Source: Pseudomonas monteilii
Lineage (GTDB): Bacteria > Pseudomonadota > Gammaproteobacteria > Pseudomonadales > Pseudomonadaceae
DNA length: 64,000 bases
Assembly (NCBI GenBank): GCA_001534745.1
Contig: CP013997.1
Location: forward strand, 4,402,001-4,466,000
Direction: 5' to 3'
Shown here: positions 1-11,462 of the stretch, in pieces
How the letters are laid out: the number at the start of each line of letters is the position of its first letter
How positions within the stretch are numbered: position 1 is the stretch's first letter
Made by a program: the position numbers and the translations under genes
Notes under the pieces: generated by a model
The model's database searches: none
The model's input: the letters and a program-made list of their open reading frames with translations, nothing else
Told to the model about the DNA's origin: nothing

Positions 1-121
1 AGAACTCGACGCGCTCAAGCAGGTGACGCCCCAGGACGTCCAGAACGCCGCCCGTACCTATTTCACCCGCGAACGCCTGAGCGTCGCCCACGTCCTGCCG
101 GAGGCATCGGCCCATGAATGA
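1..121 (+). CDS. M16 peptidase, C-terminal end (partial)
   Basis: Only the last 39 codons are inside the window, read in the frame starting at base 2 and ending at a TGA (119–121). The tail (…VTPQDVQNAARTYFTRERLS…) is the usual end of a zinc M16 (pitrilysin/PqqL-like) peptidase, where a 'V(T/S)xxDVQxxAxxYF' segment closes the second half-domain. The next M16 gene starts 8 bases before this stop, so the two are translationally coupled. Because the downstream partner lacks a zinc site, this gene probably encodes the catalytic subunit, but its HxxEH motif would lie outside the window. Confidence 0.75.
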   Translation, partial: ELDALKQVTPQDVQNAARTYFTRERLSVAHVLPEASAHE

Positions 122-1601
122 TCGTCGCGCACTGCGCTCGCTACCCTGGGGCCTGGGCGGCCTGGCCCATGCCATGGCCCTGGCCTTACTGCTGGTCGGC
201 CCGGTCCAGGCCGACAGCACCCCACAGGATGCCCCCCCTCCTGGCAGCGCCCTGAAATCGTTGGCCGAGCTGAATGACAAGGCCCCTGCCCGGCGCACGC
301 TGGACATCCAGTCCTGGAAGACCGCGGAGGGCGCCAGGGTCCTGTTCGTCGAGGCGCGCGAGCTGCCGATGTTCAACCTGCAGGTGACCTTCGCCGCAGG
401 CAGCAGCCAGGACGGCGATACGCCGGGCGTGGCTGCGCTGACCAACGCCATGCTCAACGAGGGCGTTCCGGGCAAGGACGTCACCGCCATCGCCCAGGGC
501 TTCGAAGGCCTGGGCGCGGAGTTCGGCAACGGCTCTTACCGCGACATGGCCATCGCCTCGCTGCGCAGCCTGAGCGCCGCCGACAAGCGCGAACCGGCGC
601 TCGAGCTGTTCGCCCAGGTGGTCGGCAAGCCGACGTTCCCGCAGGATTCCCTGGCCCGGATCAAGAACCAGATCCTGGCCGGCTTCGAGTACGAGAAGCA
701 GAACCCCGAGCGGATCGCCAGCAAGGCCCTGTTCAGCCAGCTGTACGCCACCCATCCTTATGCCCACCCCAGCGACGGGACGCCCGAGAGCGTGCCGCCG
801 ATCAGCCTTGCGCAACTGCGTGCCTTCCATGCCAAGGCCTATGCGGCCGGCAACGCGGTGATCGCCATCGTCGGCGACCTGGATCGTCAGCAGGCCGAAC
901 AGGTGGCCGCACGCGTGTCCTCGGCGCTGCCCAAAGGACCCGCCCTGCCCTCGCCGTCGGCGCCTGGCGAGCCCAAGGCGGGCGTCACCACTATCGACTT
1001 CCCGTCCAAGCAGACCCACCTGATGCTGGCCGAGCTGGGCATCGACCGCGCCGATCCCGATTGGCCGGCGCTGTCGCTGGGCAACCAGATCCTCGGCGGT
1101 GGCGGCTTCGGCACGCGGCTGATGAGCGAAGTGCGGGAGAAACGCGGCCTGACCTATGGCGTGTATTCGATGTTCAGCCCCATGCAGGTCCGTGGCCCCT
1201 TCATGATCACGCTGCAAACCCGCGCCGAGCTGAGCGAAGGCACGCTGGACCTGGTGCGCCGCCTTCTTACCGACTACCTCAAAGATGGGCCGACCCAGCA
1301 GGAGCTGGACGACGCCAAGCGCGAACTGGCCGGCAGTTTCCCACTGTCGAATGCCAGCAACGCCAGCATCGTCGGGCAGCTGGGTGTGATCGGCTTCTAT
1401 GGCCTGCCACTGACCTGGCTGGAAGATTTCATGCAGCAGTCGCAGGCGCTGACCGTCGCGCAGGTCCGGGATGCGATGCGTCGCCACCTGGACGCCGACA
1501 AGCTGGTCATCGTCACCGTGGGCCCGAAGGTTGCGCAGAAGCCGCTGCCGCCCCCAACTGACAAACCTGCCGAGCAGCCACTCGGCGTACCGGAGCATTG
1601 A
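114..1601 (+). CDS. M16 family peptidase-like protein lacking the zinc motif
   Basis: 495 aa with an N-terminal signal-type hydrophobic segment (residues ~18–34, ending at AQA-like 'VQADS'), so probably periplasmic. It has the two-lobed M16 fold: the N-terminal domain starts near residue 66, and 'GGGGFGTRLMSEVREKRGLTYGVYS' (given here only as the R/Y-pair region at ~330–355) is the conserved C-domain substrate-binding segment. The inverted zinc motif HxxEH is missing; its place in the N-domain (~residue 105–115) reads 'LTNAMLNEG'. Such proteins normally pair with an active M16 subunit, here the overlapping upstream gene. Its start ATG lies inside the upstream coding end, and its stop overlaps rsmD (TGATG). 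Role in periplasmic proteolysis is inferred from family. Confidence 0.85.
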   Translation: MNDRRALRSLPWGLGGLAHAMALALLLVGPVQADSTPQDAPPPGSALKSLAELNDKAPARRTLDIQSWKTAEGARVLFVEARELPMFNLQVTFAAGSSQDGDTPGVAALTNAMLNEGVPGKDVTAIAQGFEGLGAEFGNGSYRDMAIASLRSLSAADKREPALELFAQVVGKPTFPQDSLARIKNQILAGFEYEKQNPERIASKALFSQLYATHPYAHPSDGTPESVPPISLAQLRAFHAKAYAAGNAVIAIVGDLDRQQAEQVAARVSSALPKGPALPSPSAPGEPKAGVTTIDFPSKQTHLMLAELGIDRADPDWPALSLGNQILGGGGFGTRLMSEVREKRGLTYGVYSMFSPMQVRGPFMITLQTRAELSEGTLDLVRRLLTDYLKDGPTQQELDDAKRELAGSFPLSNASNASIVGQLGVIGFYGLPLTWLEDFMQQSQALTVAQVRDAMRRHLDADKLVIVTVGPKVAQKPLPPPTDKPAEQPLGVPEH

Positions 1602-2191
1602 TGGCAAGATCGTCTCAACCCGCCCGTCCCAGCCGGGGCCAGGGCCACGTACGGATCATCGCCGGCGAATGGCGCAGCCGCCGCCTGAACGTTCCGGAGG
1701 GCGCAGGCCTGCGCCCGACCCCGGACCGCGTGCGCGAAACCGTCTTCAACTGGCTTGCGCCCAGCATCGAGGGTGCGCACGTACTCGATGCCTTCACCGG
1801 CAGTGGTGCTCTGGTGCTCGAGGCGTTGTCCCGTGGTGCGGCCGACGCCGTGGCCTTGGACACCAACCCCGCCGCCATCGCCAACCTGCGCGACAACCTC
1901 GAAGTGCTGCGCTGCCCACGCGGGCAGCTCTTGCAGACCGATGCGGTGCGCTACCTGGAAGGCCCGGTGAAGCAGGCGTTCGACGTGGTCTTCCTCGATC
2001 CGCCGTTCCATGAGGGCCTGCTCGCCACCGTCTGCACGCTGCTCGACGAGCGTCAGTGGCTGCGCGAACACGCCTGGATCTACACCGAAAGCGAGGCGGC
2101 GCCCTCGACCCTGGCCATGCCGGAAAGCTGGCGCCTGCACCGCGAGAAGAAAACCGGCCAGGTGCATTACGCCCTGTGGCAAAAGCATTGA
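1601..2191 (+). CDS. rsmD: 16S rRNA (guanine(966)-N2)-methyltransferase RsmD
   Basis: 196 aa from the ATG at 1601, which overlaps the upstream stop as TGATG; a TTG one codon earlier is less likely. It methylates N2 of G966 in 16S rRNA within the small ribosomal subunit using S-adenosylmethionine. Family marks: N-terminal 'RIIAGEWRSRRL' , 'RPTPDRVRETVFNWL', the SAM-binding 'VLDAFTGSGALVLEALSRGA' and the catalytic N-methyltransferase motif IV 'DPPF' (in VVFLDPPFHEG). Length matches the family (~200 aa). Co-transcription with the M16 pair is suggested by the overlap; the coaD gene with which it is usually associated lies 3 kb downstream, separated here by a repeat array and two genes. Confidence 0.95.
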   Translation: MARSSQPARPSRGQGHVRIIAGEWRSRRLNVPEGAGLRPTPDRVRETVFNWLAPSIEGAHVLDAFTGSGALVLEALSRGAADAVALDTNPAAIANLRDNLEVLRCPRGQLLQTDAVRYLEGPVKQAFDVVFLDPPFHEGLLATVCTLLDERQWLREHAWIYTESEAAPSTLAMPESWRLHREKKTGQVHYALWQKH

Positions 2192-2296
2192 CCTGACCGG
2201 GCCCGCCCGCCTGCTTCGCACCCACCGACGCAGGCGGTCTTTGCGCCACGGTCAGCCCGGCTGGATGCCTTGCGCACCGTATCCGGAGTTCTACAC

Positions 2297-3289
2297 ATGC
2301 CCTTCGATCGCTCTCCCTTCCACCCTGCCATCGGCTTGGGCAACCCCCACTTGCAGACACTGTGGGGACCGTTCATCCGCCGCCAACAGGAGTTGTCACG
2401 CACACGCGAACGCCTCTGGCTGGACGATGGGGATTTCCTCGATCTGGACTGGCATGGCCCCCACTCGGCACAGGCTCCGCTCGTCGTCGTGCTGCATGGG
2501 CTGACCGGGTCCTCCCAGTCACCGTACGTCATCGGTCTGCAACGCGCCCTGGCTGGCTGCGGCTGGGCCAGCGTGGCCGTCAACTGGCGAGGGTGCTCGG
2601 GGGAGCCGAACCGGTTGGCGCGCAGCTATCATTCGGGCATCAGCGAAGACCTGGCACAGGTGGTCGAACACCTGCGCCGCGTGCGTCCCCTGGCCTCTCT
2701 GCATGCGGTGGGGTATTCGCTGGGCGGCAACGTGCTGCTCAAGTACCTGGGCGAGCGCGGCGCCGACAGCGCGTTGCACGCGGCCGTGGCGGTCTCTGTG
2801 CCCTTTCGACTCGACCAGTGCGCCGACCGTATCGCCCTGGGGTTTTCCCGGGTGTACCAGGCGCATTTCATGCGTGAGCTGTCAGCGCACCTGTCGGCCA
2901 AGCATGATTACTTGCGCCAGCAGGGCCATCTCGAGGGGCTGGCGGCGCTGGAGCGTCTGGGGCCACTCGGGCGCTTGCGCACGTTCTGGGACTTCGATGG
3001 CAAGGTCACCGCGCCGCTCAACGGGTTCGACAGTGCCCAGGACTATTACCGACGGGCTTCCAGCCGGTATTACCTGGGCCAGATCGAGACGCCGACGCTG
3101 ATCATCCAGGCACGCGACGATCCCTTCATCTTCGCCCACAGTTTGCCGACGGCCGAAGAACTGGCGCCCGGTACGTCCTTCGAGCTGCACGCACGTGGCG
3201 GGCACGTGGGATTCGTCGAGGGCAGCGTGCGGCGACCTCGCTACTACCTGGAACGGCGCATTCCGCAGTGGTTGCTCGAACAGGCCTGA
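2297..3289 (+). CDS. alpha/beta hydrolase, YheT family
   Basis: 330 aa from ATG 2297, chosen because GGAG sits 9 bases upstream and the protein then begins 'MPFDRSPFHPAIGLGNPHLQT', the usual start of YheT-type hydrolases (xGNPHLQT). The fold marks are 'VVLHGLTGS' (oxyanion region), 'NWRGCSGEPNR', the nucleophile elbow 'GYSLGGN' with Ser, an acidic residue in 'ARDDPF', and the catalytic His in 'GGHVGF'. The family (UPF0017) is cytoplasmic with esterase/lipase-like chemistry; the natural substrate is not known. It follows rsmD by 105 bases on the same strand and is followed by a long repeat array. Confidence 0.9.
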   Translation: MPFDRSPFHPAIGLGNPHLQTLWGPFIRRQQELSRTRERLWLDDGDFLDLDWHGPHSAQAPLVVVLHGLTGSSQSPYVIGLQRALAGCGWASVAVNWRGCSGEPNRLARSYHSGISEDLAQVVEHLRRVRPLASLHAVGYSLGGNVLLKYLGERGADSALHAAVAVSVPFRLDQCADRIALGFSRVYQAHFMRELSAHLSAKHDYLRQQGHLEGLAALERLGPLGRLRTFWDFDGKVTAPLNGFDSAQDYYRRASSRYYLGQIETPTLIIQARDDPFIFAHSLPTAEELAPGTSFELHARGGHVGFVEGSVRRPRYYLERRIPQWLLEQA

Positions 3290-6134
<2,845 letters not shown>

Positions 6135-6177
6135 CGCGGCCTGCCACCTGGCGTACCGCGTCCACCCCGGCCTGCGC

Positions 6178-6990
6178 TCAGCGCTGGCAGCGCGGGCAGT
6201 AGACGCTTGCCCGCTGACCCAGCCGCACCTCGCGCAGTGGCGTCGCGCAGACCTTGCACGGCAAGCCGCCGCGCCCGTAGACAAACAGCTCCTGCTGGAA
6301 ATACCCCGGCTGCCCATCGCCACCGATGAAGTCGCGCAGCGTCGTGCCGCCCCGTTCGATGGCGGCGGCTAGCACGCGCTTGATCTCCACGGCCAGCTTG
6401 AGATAACGCGCCCGTGAGATGCCGCCTGCTGCCCGTCGTGGGTCGATGCCGGCGGCGAACAACGCTTCGGTCGCGTAGATGTTGCCCACGCCGACCACGA
6501 TGGCGTTGTCCATGATGAACGGCTTGACCGCCATCGCCCGCCCCCGGGACAGCTGGTACAGGCGCTCGCCGTCGAACAGGTCGGTCAATGGCTCCGGGCC
6601 CAGCCGCGCGAGCAACTCATGGTTGTGCGGGTCCAGGCTCCAGAGCATGGCGCCGAAGCGTCGTGGGTCGGTGTAGCGCAGGGCCATCCCCGACTCCAGC
6701 TCGATGTCCACATGCTCATGGCGTGCCGGCGCCAGGCCCAGCTCCACCAGCCGCAGGTTGCCGGACATGCCCAGGTGACTGATCAGGGTGCCGGCCTCGG
6801 CATTGATGAGCAGGTACTTGGCGCGCCGCTCGACGGTCAGGATGCGTTGGCCGGACAGGCGCACGTCCAGGTCCTCGGGGATCGGCCAGCGCAGCCGGCG
6901 GTCGCGCACGACGACCCGCTGCACGCGTTGGCCTTCGAGAAAGGGCGCGATCCCGCGTCGCGTGGTTTCGACTTCTGGCAATTCCGGCAT
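6178..6990 (-). CDS. mutM: formamidopyrimidine-DNA glycosylase
   Basis: 270 aa. Begins '[14 protein letters not shown]', with the catalytic N-terminal Pro2 and Glu3 after Met removal. The helix-two-turn-helix and zinc-finger C-terminus is complete ('[11 protein letters not shown]…YCPRCQR'). It excises 8-oxoguanine and formamidopyrimidines from DNA and nicks the abasic site in base-excision repair. Length is the standard ~270 aa. It lies 3 bases downstream of the HDOD gene stop-to-start and is probably transcribed with it. Confidence 0.97.
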   Translation of the reverse strand: MPELPEVETTRRGIAPFLEGQRVQRVVVRDRRLRWPIPEDLDVRLSGQRILTVERRAKYLLINAEAGTLISHLGMSGNLRLVELGLAPARHEHVDIELESGMALRYTDPRRFGAMLWSLDPHNHELLARLGPEPLTDLFDGERLYQLSRGRAMAVKPFIMDNAIVVGVGNIYATEALFAAGIDPRRAAGGISRARYLKLAVEIKRVLAAAIERGGTTLRDFIGGDGQPGYFQQELFVYGRGGLPCKVCATPLREVRLGQRASVYCPRCQR

Positions 6991-6993
6991 GGG

Positions 6994-7863
6994 TCAGCGT
7001 CCGCTCAGTTCACGAAGGGTGTGTTTGAGGTGCTCGAAGTCGTACTCCGACAGACCGATGTAGTCCAGCACCAGCGGCGCGATGGCCTGCCACTCGTGAT
7101 CGACGGTCTGGTTGCCCAGCACCCGGTGCGAGGCGCAGATGTGCTCGGCCATCTTCAGCACGGCCAGCAGATTCTTGAGCTGGGTGTTGTGCGGCGAGTC
7201 GTCGCGAAACACCGCCAGCGCGTTGTGGTGGTTGGCGATGGTCGCGGTCAGGTGCTCCGGCAGGCGCCAGGACTTGGCGGTGAAATAGCCGACCACCGAA
7301 TGGTTGGTGTTGAACGCACGGTTCTCGGTATCGACCACGCGGTGATCGGCGGTGGCGTTGGCATAGGCCTCTTCCAGCACCGTCATGTACGTGGGGAAGC
7401 GCTTGAGCATCAACGGTACGCCACAGTCGTGGAACAGGCCGACGGTGTAGGCCTCGTCCACCGCCTGCAACCCGGTGCGCTTGGCCAGGTTCAGGCAGGT
7501 CATGGCCACGTCCTGGGCGTTGTCCCAGAATCGGTTGAGGGTGACGATGGTCTCGTCGCTCATCTCGCCCTTGATCGATTGCGCGTTGATCAGGTTGATG
7601 ATCGACCGGCTGCCCAGCAGGTTCACCGCGTGCTGGATGGAGCCGATCTTGTTGGACAGGTCGAAATGCGCCGAATTGACCAGCTTGAGCAAGGCACCGG
7701 ACAGCCCCGGATCCTGGGAGATCAGCTTGGCAATGGTCTGCAGATCCGGGTCGGGCATGTACTGCTCGAATTGCAGATCGACCAGAATCTGCGGTTGCGG
7801 CGGGATGCTGATGCCTTGCAAGGCCTGCTGGATCTGCTCGGCAGTGAGTTCCTGTTGGGACAT
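6994..7863 (-). CDS. HDOD domain-containing protein
   Basis: 289 aa from ATG 7863 (MSQQELTAEQ…); a GTG eight codons earlier (7887) is possible, and neither start has a strong ribosome site. The protein is a stand-alone HDOD domain (HD-related output domain): 'IPPQPQILVDLQFEQYMPD', 'LISQDPGLSGALLKLVNSA', 'IGSIQHAVNLLGSRSIINLI' and 'GLFHDCGVPLML' are the conserved helices. HDOD proteins are regulatory and usually lack the full phosphodiesterase metal site; in Pseudomonas they are linked to signalling and stress. No sensor or GGDEF/EAL domain is fused. It is just upstream of mutM on the same strand, so a link to DNA repair by operon is possible but not shown. Confidence 0.88.
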   Translation of the reverse strand: MSQQELTAEQIQQALQGISIPPQPQILVDLQFEQYMPDPDLQTIAKLISQDPGLSGALLKLVNSAHFDLSNKIGSIQHAVNLLGSRSIINLINAQSIKGEMSDETIVTLNRFWDNAQDVAMTCLNLAKRTGLQAVDEAYTVGLFHDCGVPLMLKRFPTYMTVLEEAYANATADHRVVDTENRAFNTNHSVVGYFTAKSWRLPEHLTATIANHHNALAVFRDDSPHNTQLKNLLAVLKMAEHICASHRVLGNQTVDHEWQAIAPLVLDYIGLSEYDFEHLKHTLRELSGR

Positions 7864-8002
7864 GAACGGCTTACTCGGTAATGACACGCGATTCTAACCT
7901 CTGACGCCACGTGCGCACTAACCGCTCATTTGAATTTCAGGAACTTTCACGCCACGGCGCGGGCCTGTTTCTCAGGTCCCATTGAAAACCGAGGAGTAAC
8001 TC

Positions 8003-8539
8003 ATGACGACTTCATTGAGCGGTAAGCGCGTAGCCTTCCTGGTCACCGATGGTTTCGAACAGGTCGAACTCACCGGTCCGCGCGATGCCTTGCAGCAGGC
8101 GGGCGCGACCGTCGACATCCTGAGCGAGAAAGCCGGCCAGGTGAAAGGCTGGAACCACGACAAGCCGGCGGACGATTTCGCCGTCGATGCCACCTTCAAT
8201 GACGCCCAGGCCAACGTCTATGACGCCGTGGTCCTGCCAGGCGGCGTGCAGAACTCCGATACCATTCGTCTGAGCGAAGGCGCGCAGGCGATCGTGAAAA
8301 AGCACGCGACTGAAAACAAGCCACTGGCCGTCATCTGCCATGGGGGCTGGCTGCTGATTTCCAGCGGTCTGGTCGACGGCCGTCGCATGACCAGCTTCAA
8401 GACCTTGCAGGATGACCTGCGCAACGCCGGTGCCCAGTGGGTCGACGAAGAGGTCGTGGTCGATGGCAACCTGATCAGCAGCCGCCAGCCGGATGACATT
8501 CCAGCCTTCAACAAGGCGATCGTCGACGCCCTGTCCTGA
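8003..8539 (+). CDS. DJ-1/PfpI family protein (YhbO-like)
   Basis: 178 aa; ATG 8003 after GAGGAGTAACTC, a strong ribosome site. It has the glutamine amidotransferase-like fold with the acidic residue in 'TDGFEQVELTGPRDAL', and the nucleophile Cys in 'AVICHGGWLL' (residue ~114) followed by His, the PfpI signature. E. coli YhbO and relatives of this length act in stress resistance, with deglycase/protease activity debated. Cytoplasmic, no signal peptide. It stands alone between the divergent HDOD gene and rlmI. Confidence 0.93.
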   Translation: MTTSLSGKRVAFLVTDGFEQVELTGPRDALQQAGATVDILSEKAGQVKGWNHDKPADDFAVDATFNDAQANVYDAVVLPGGVQNSDTIRLSEGAQAIVKKHATENKPLAVICHGGWLLISSGLVDGRRMTSFKTLQDDLRNAGAQWVDEEVVVDGNLISSRQPDDIPAFNKAIVDALS

Positions 8540-8614
8540 TCGACGCCCGTCGTCGGCCGCGCCTGGGTAGCGGCCGACGCGCTATACTCCCGCTCTTTTT
8601 TTCGGAGCGACGTC

Positions 8615-9811
8615 ATGTCCCTGCCCAGCCTTCGCCTCAAAGCCAACGCCGATCGCCGCTTGCGCGCTGGCCACCTGTGGGTCTATAGCAACGAAATCGA
8701 CGTCGCCGCCACCCCCCTGCAAGGGTTGCAGGCCGGCCAGCAGGCCATCCTCGAAACCGCCAGCGGCAAGCCTCTCGGCATCGTGGCCCTGAGCCCGAAC
8801 AACCTGATCTGCGCACGCCTGGTGTCGCGTGACATCAAGCTGCCGCTGGACAAGTCCCTGCTCGTTCACCGGCTCAACGTCGCGCTGTCACTGCGCGAGC
8901 GCCTGTTCGACAAGCCCTGCTACCGTCTGGTGTACGGCGACTCCGACCTGCTGCCAGGCCTGGTTGTCGACCGCTTCTTCGACGTGCTGGTGGTCCAGCT
9001 GGCTTCGGCCACCATGGAACAGCACAAGGACGACGTGATTGCAGCCCTGGTGCAGGTACTCAAGCCCAGCGGCATCCTGTTCAAGAACGACTCCGCCGCG
9101 CGCGACGCCGAAGGCTTGCAGCGTTATGTGGAAACGGTCTACGGCGACGTGCCGGACTGGGTTGCTCTGGAAGAGAACGGTGTGCGTTTCGAAGCGCCGG
9201 TGCGTGAAGGCCAGAAGACCGGCTGGTTCTACGACCACCGCATGAACCGTGCGCGCCTGGCGCCCTACGTCAAGGGCAAGCGTGTCCTGGACCTGTTCAG
9301 CTACATCGGTGGCTGGGGTGTGCAGGCTGGTGCCTTCGGGGCCAGCGAAGTGTTCTGCGTGGATGCGTCGGGCTTCGCCCTGGACGGCGTCGAGCGCAAC
9401 GCCGCGCTCAACGGCATCGCCGACAAGCTCACCTGCATCGAAGGCGATGTGTTCGAGGCCCTCAAGGAGCTGAAGGCTGCCGAAGAACGCTTCGACGTGA
9501 TCGTCGCCGACCCGCCTGCGTTCATCAAGCGCAAGAAAGACCTGAAAAATGGTGAAGGTGCCTACCGTCGCCTGAACGAGCAGGCCATGCGCCTGTTGAC
9601 CAAGGACGGCATCCTGGTCAGCGCCTCGTGCTCCATGCACCTGCCGGAAGACGACCTGAACGGCATCCTGCTGACCAGCGCACGCCACCTAGACCGTAAC
9701 CTGCAGCTGCTCGAGCGTGGTGGTCAGGGCCCGGATCACCCCGTGCACCCGGCGATCCCGGAAACCCGGTACATCAAGAGCATCACCTGCCGCTTGCTGC
9801 CCAACAGCTGA
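8615..9811 (+). CDS. rlmI: 23S rRNA (cytosine(1962)-C5)-methyltransferase RlmI
   Basis: 398 aa. An N-terminal PUA RNA-binding domain (residues ~3–75, 'LRLKANADRRLRAGHLWVYSNE') is followed by a central linker domain and a Rossmann methyltransferase domain: 'VLDLFSYIGGWGVQAG' binds SAM, 'VADPPAFIKRKKDL' is motif IV, and 'SASCSMHL' supplies the catalytic Cys. It makes m5C1962 in 23S rRNA. ATG 8615 follows GGAGCGACGTC. Length equals the E. coli protein (396). It ends at a strong hairpin shared with the convergent mgtE. Confidence 0.93.
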   Translation: MSLPSLRLKANADRRLRAGHLWVYSNEIDVAATPLQGLQAGQQAILETASGKPLGIVALSPNNLICARLVSRDIKLPLDKSLLVHRLNVALSLRERLFDKPCYRLVYGDSDLLPGLVVDRFFDVLVVQLASATMEQHKDDVIAALVQVLKPSGILFKNDSAARDAEGLQRYVETVYGDVPDWVALEENGVRFEAPVREGQKTGWFYDHRMNRARLAPYVKGKRVLDLFSYIGGWGVQAGAFGASEVFCVDASGFALDGVERNAALNGIADKLTCIEGDVFEALKELKAAEERFDVIVADPPAFIKRKKDLKNGEGAYRRLNEQAMRLLTKDGILVSASCSMHLPEDDLNGILLTSARHLDRNLQLLERGGQGPDHPVHPAIPETRYIKSITCRLLPNS

Positions 9812-9865
9812 CTGAGACCGACCACAGGCGCGCCGTTCTCGCTCGAGCGTGCCCCGTGGTCCGTC

Positions 9866-9898
9866 GCGCATGGCGGCTTCAGGCTGGCCGCCATGCGC
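9866..9898. terminator. Hairpin between convergent rlmI and mgtE
   Basis: Perfect 12-bp inverted repeat GCGCATGGCGGC / GCCGCCATGCGC with a 9-base loop, placed between two convergent stop codons. There is no clear T-run on either side, so it may work as an mRNA 3'-end stabiliser or a weak bidirectional terminator. Confidence 0.6.
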
Positions 9899-9906
9899 CT
9901 GCCGTC

Positions 9907-10962
9907 TCAGATGTCCAACACCTGCGACGCGATCGCGAAATACACCAGCACGCCTGCCGCATCGGCAATCGACGTGACCAGCGGACCGCTGGCCGTGGCG
10001 GGATCGAGCTTGAGCCGGCTGAGCAAGAACGGCAGGCTCATGCCGATCAGGCTGCCCAGCAGCACGATGATCACCATGCTGCTGGCCACGATCATCGCGA
10101 TATCAGGGCCGCCTCGCAGCACTCCTAATCCGGCCACGGCTACCGCCATGGTGCCGCCCAGGGCCAGGGCAACGCCGCATTCCCGCCCGAGCAGGTAGAG
10201 CCAGTCACGCAAGACCACTTCGCCCGTCGCCAGGCCGCGGACCATCAAGGTCGCGGATTGCGCGCCAGCGTTGCCGCCGCTGTCGATCAGCAGGGGCAGG
10301 AAGAACACCAGCGCGATATGCGCCGCGATGGTGTCCTCGAACGCCGCGATGCCGGCCCCCGAGAACAGGTTGCCGAAGACCAGCAGTACCAGCCACAGCA
10401 CCCGCTTGCGGTACAACAGGCCAAGGGTGGCCTCTTTCAGGTTGCCGACATGGTTGGTGATCGAGGCGCCCTTGTGGAAGTCTTCGGTCGCTTCGTCGAC
10501 CACCACATCCATGGCTTCGTCATGCGTGATGATTCCGACCAGCCGACCGGCCTCGTCGAGCACCGGCACGGCCAGCAGGTCATGCGTGCGAACCAGCCGC
10601 GCGACGTCTTCCTGCAGCGTGGACACGCTCACGCTGAGCACGTCACGGGTCATGATCTGCTCGACCGGCACGTTCGGCGCGGCGAGGATCAGCTCGCGCA
10701 AGGAGACGGTGCCGAGCAGGTTGCGTGCGCCATCCAGGACGTAGGATTGATAGATGGTTTCAGCATCGGCGGCTTCGCGGCGCAACATGTCGATGGCCTG
10801 GCTGGCGCACAGGCCATGGTCGAGGCTCGAGTAGTGGCTCGTCATGAGCGCGCCAGCCGTGCCTTCGCGGTAGCGGCCGAGTTTCAGGAGCTGATCGCGA
10901 CGGGCCTGGGCGGCCTGCCGGGGATCGTTCGAGGACGGGGTGAGGCAGATATCGTGATGCAT
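9907..10962 (-). CDS. mgtE: magnesium transporter, MgtE family, without the N-domain
   Basis: 351 aa against ~450 for ordinary MgtE. Only ~35 residues precede the first CBS domain, ending in the sequence that normally closes the N-domain ('LLKLGRYREGTAGALMT'). Two CBS domains follow (residues ~40–165), then the plug helix and about five membrane segments. The ion-pathway motif 'SGGNAGAQSATLMVRGLA' is intact. MgtE moves Mg2+ into the cell down its gradient, and the cytosolic N and CBS domains close the pore when Mg2+ is abundant. Start ATG 10962 has GGAGACTCTC upstream. Because the start is well supported, the short form looks native rather than a mis-start. Preceded by a ~190-base leader with hairpins. 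Confidence 0.88.
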   Translation of the reverse strand: MHHDICLTPSSNDPRQAAQARRDQLLKLGRYREGTAGALMTSHYSSLDHGLCASQAIDMLRREAADAETIYQSYVLDGARNLLGTVSLRELILAAPNVPVEQIMTRDVLSVSVSTLQEDVARLVRTHDLLAVPVLDEAGRLVGIITHDEAMDVVVDEATEDFHKGASITNHVGNLKEATLGLLYRKRVLWLVLLVFGNLFSGAGIAAFEDTIAAHIALVFFLPLLIDSGGNAGAQSATLMVRGLATGEVVLRDWLYLLGRECGVALALGGTMAVAVAGLGVLRGGPDIAMIVASSMVIIVLLGSLIGMSLPFLLSRLKLDPATASGPLVTSIADAAGVLVYFAIASQVLDI

Positions 10963-11150
10963 GAGAGTCTCCAGGCGCCGACCAGGCGCCCACAGACCTC
11001 ACCCGGACGGGCTCAGGCCTTCGGCAGCCCTGGCGACGGCGCGCTCAGTGCCAGATGACAGGTTCCTAGGGAACTGAAACTGGGAAGGTCCATTGAGGTG
11101 TGTCTCGTTGAGCCGCACATGCGGCGACGGAATGATAGGAGACGCACGGC
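10963..11150 (-). promoter_or_regulatory. mgtE upstream leader with dyads (unassigned)
   Basis: The gap from mgtE to the divergent ilvD is 500 bases. Nearest to mgtE, the minus strand has a 5-bp-arm dyad GTTCC-3-GGAAC (11062–11074) and a GGCGCC…GGCGCC pair just ahead of the ribosome site. I could not match it to a known Mg2+ or other riboswitch. The ilvD-proximal half (11151–11462) shows no clear feature apart from the ilvD ribosome site AGGAG. Confidence 0.3.
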
Positions 11151-11462
11151 GCACCGTCAGTACCCAAACGCGGTGTCGATGCACTTTCAGAAGCGTCCTA
11201 CAAAGTGGTTCACATAGCCCTCGTCCGACCCCGCAGCGTCCACCCCGCCATCTCGCGGTTCCCTCACCGCCCCAGGGGTGTAGAATCGCGGTATTCATCG
11301 CCAGACATCCCCGGCGGGTTTATGAGCTCTGGTCGAGTACACGGCGATCCCGTGCAGTCCCCGACCCCCATCCACGCCATCGGCTACCGGCCCTGGCCAG
11401 CAAGGACAAGAGAAGCTCACTCCCCTTTTCTGTGACCCTGATTCAGCCGCCAGGAGTGCTTC

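Noticed and set aside
10963..11150. Mg2+ riboswitch ahead of mgtE
   Set aside because: Hairpins are present but I could not match any known Mg2+-sensing RNA consensus; kept only as an unassigned leader.
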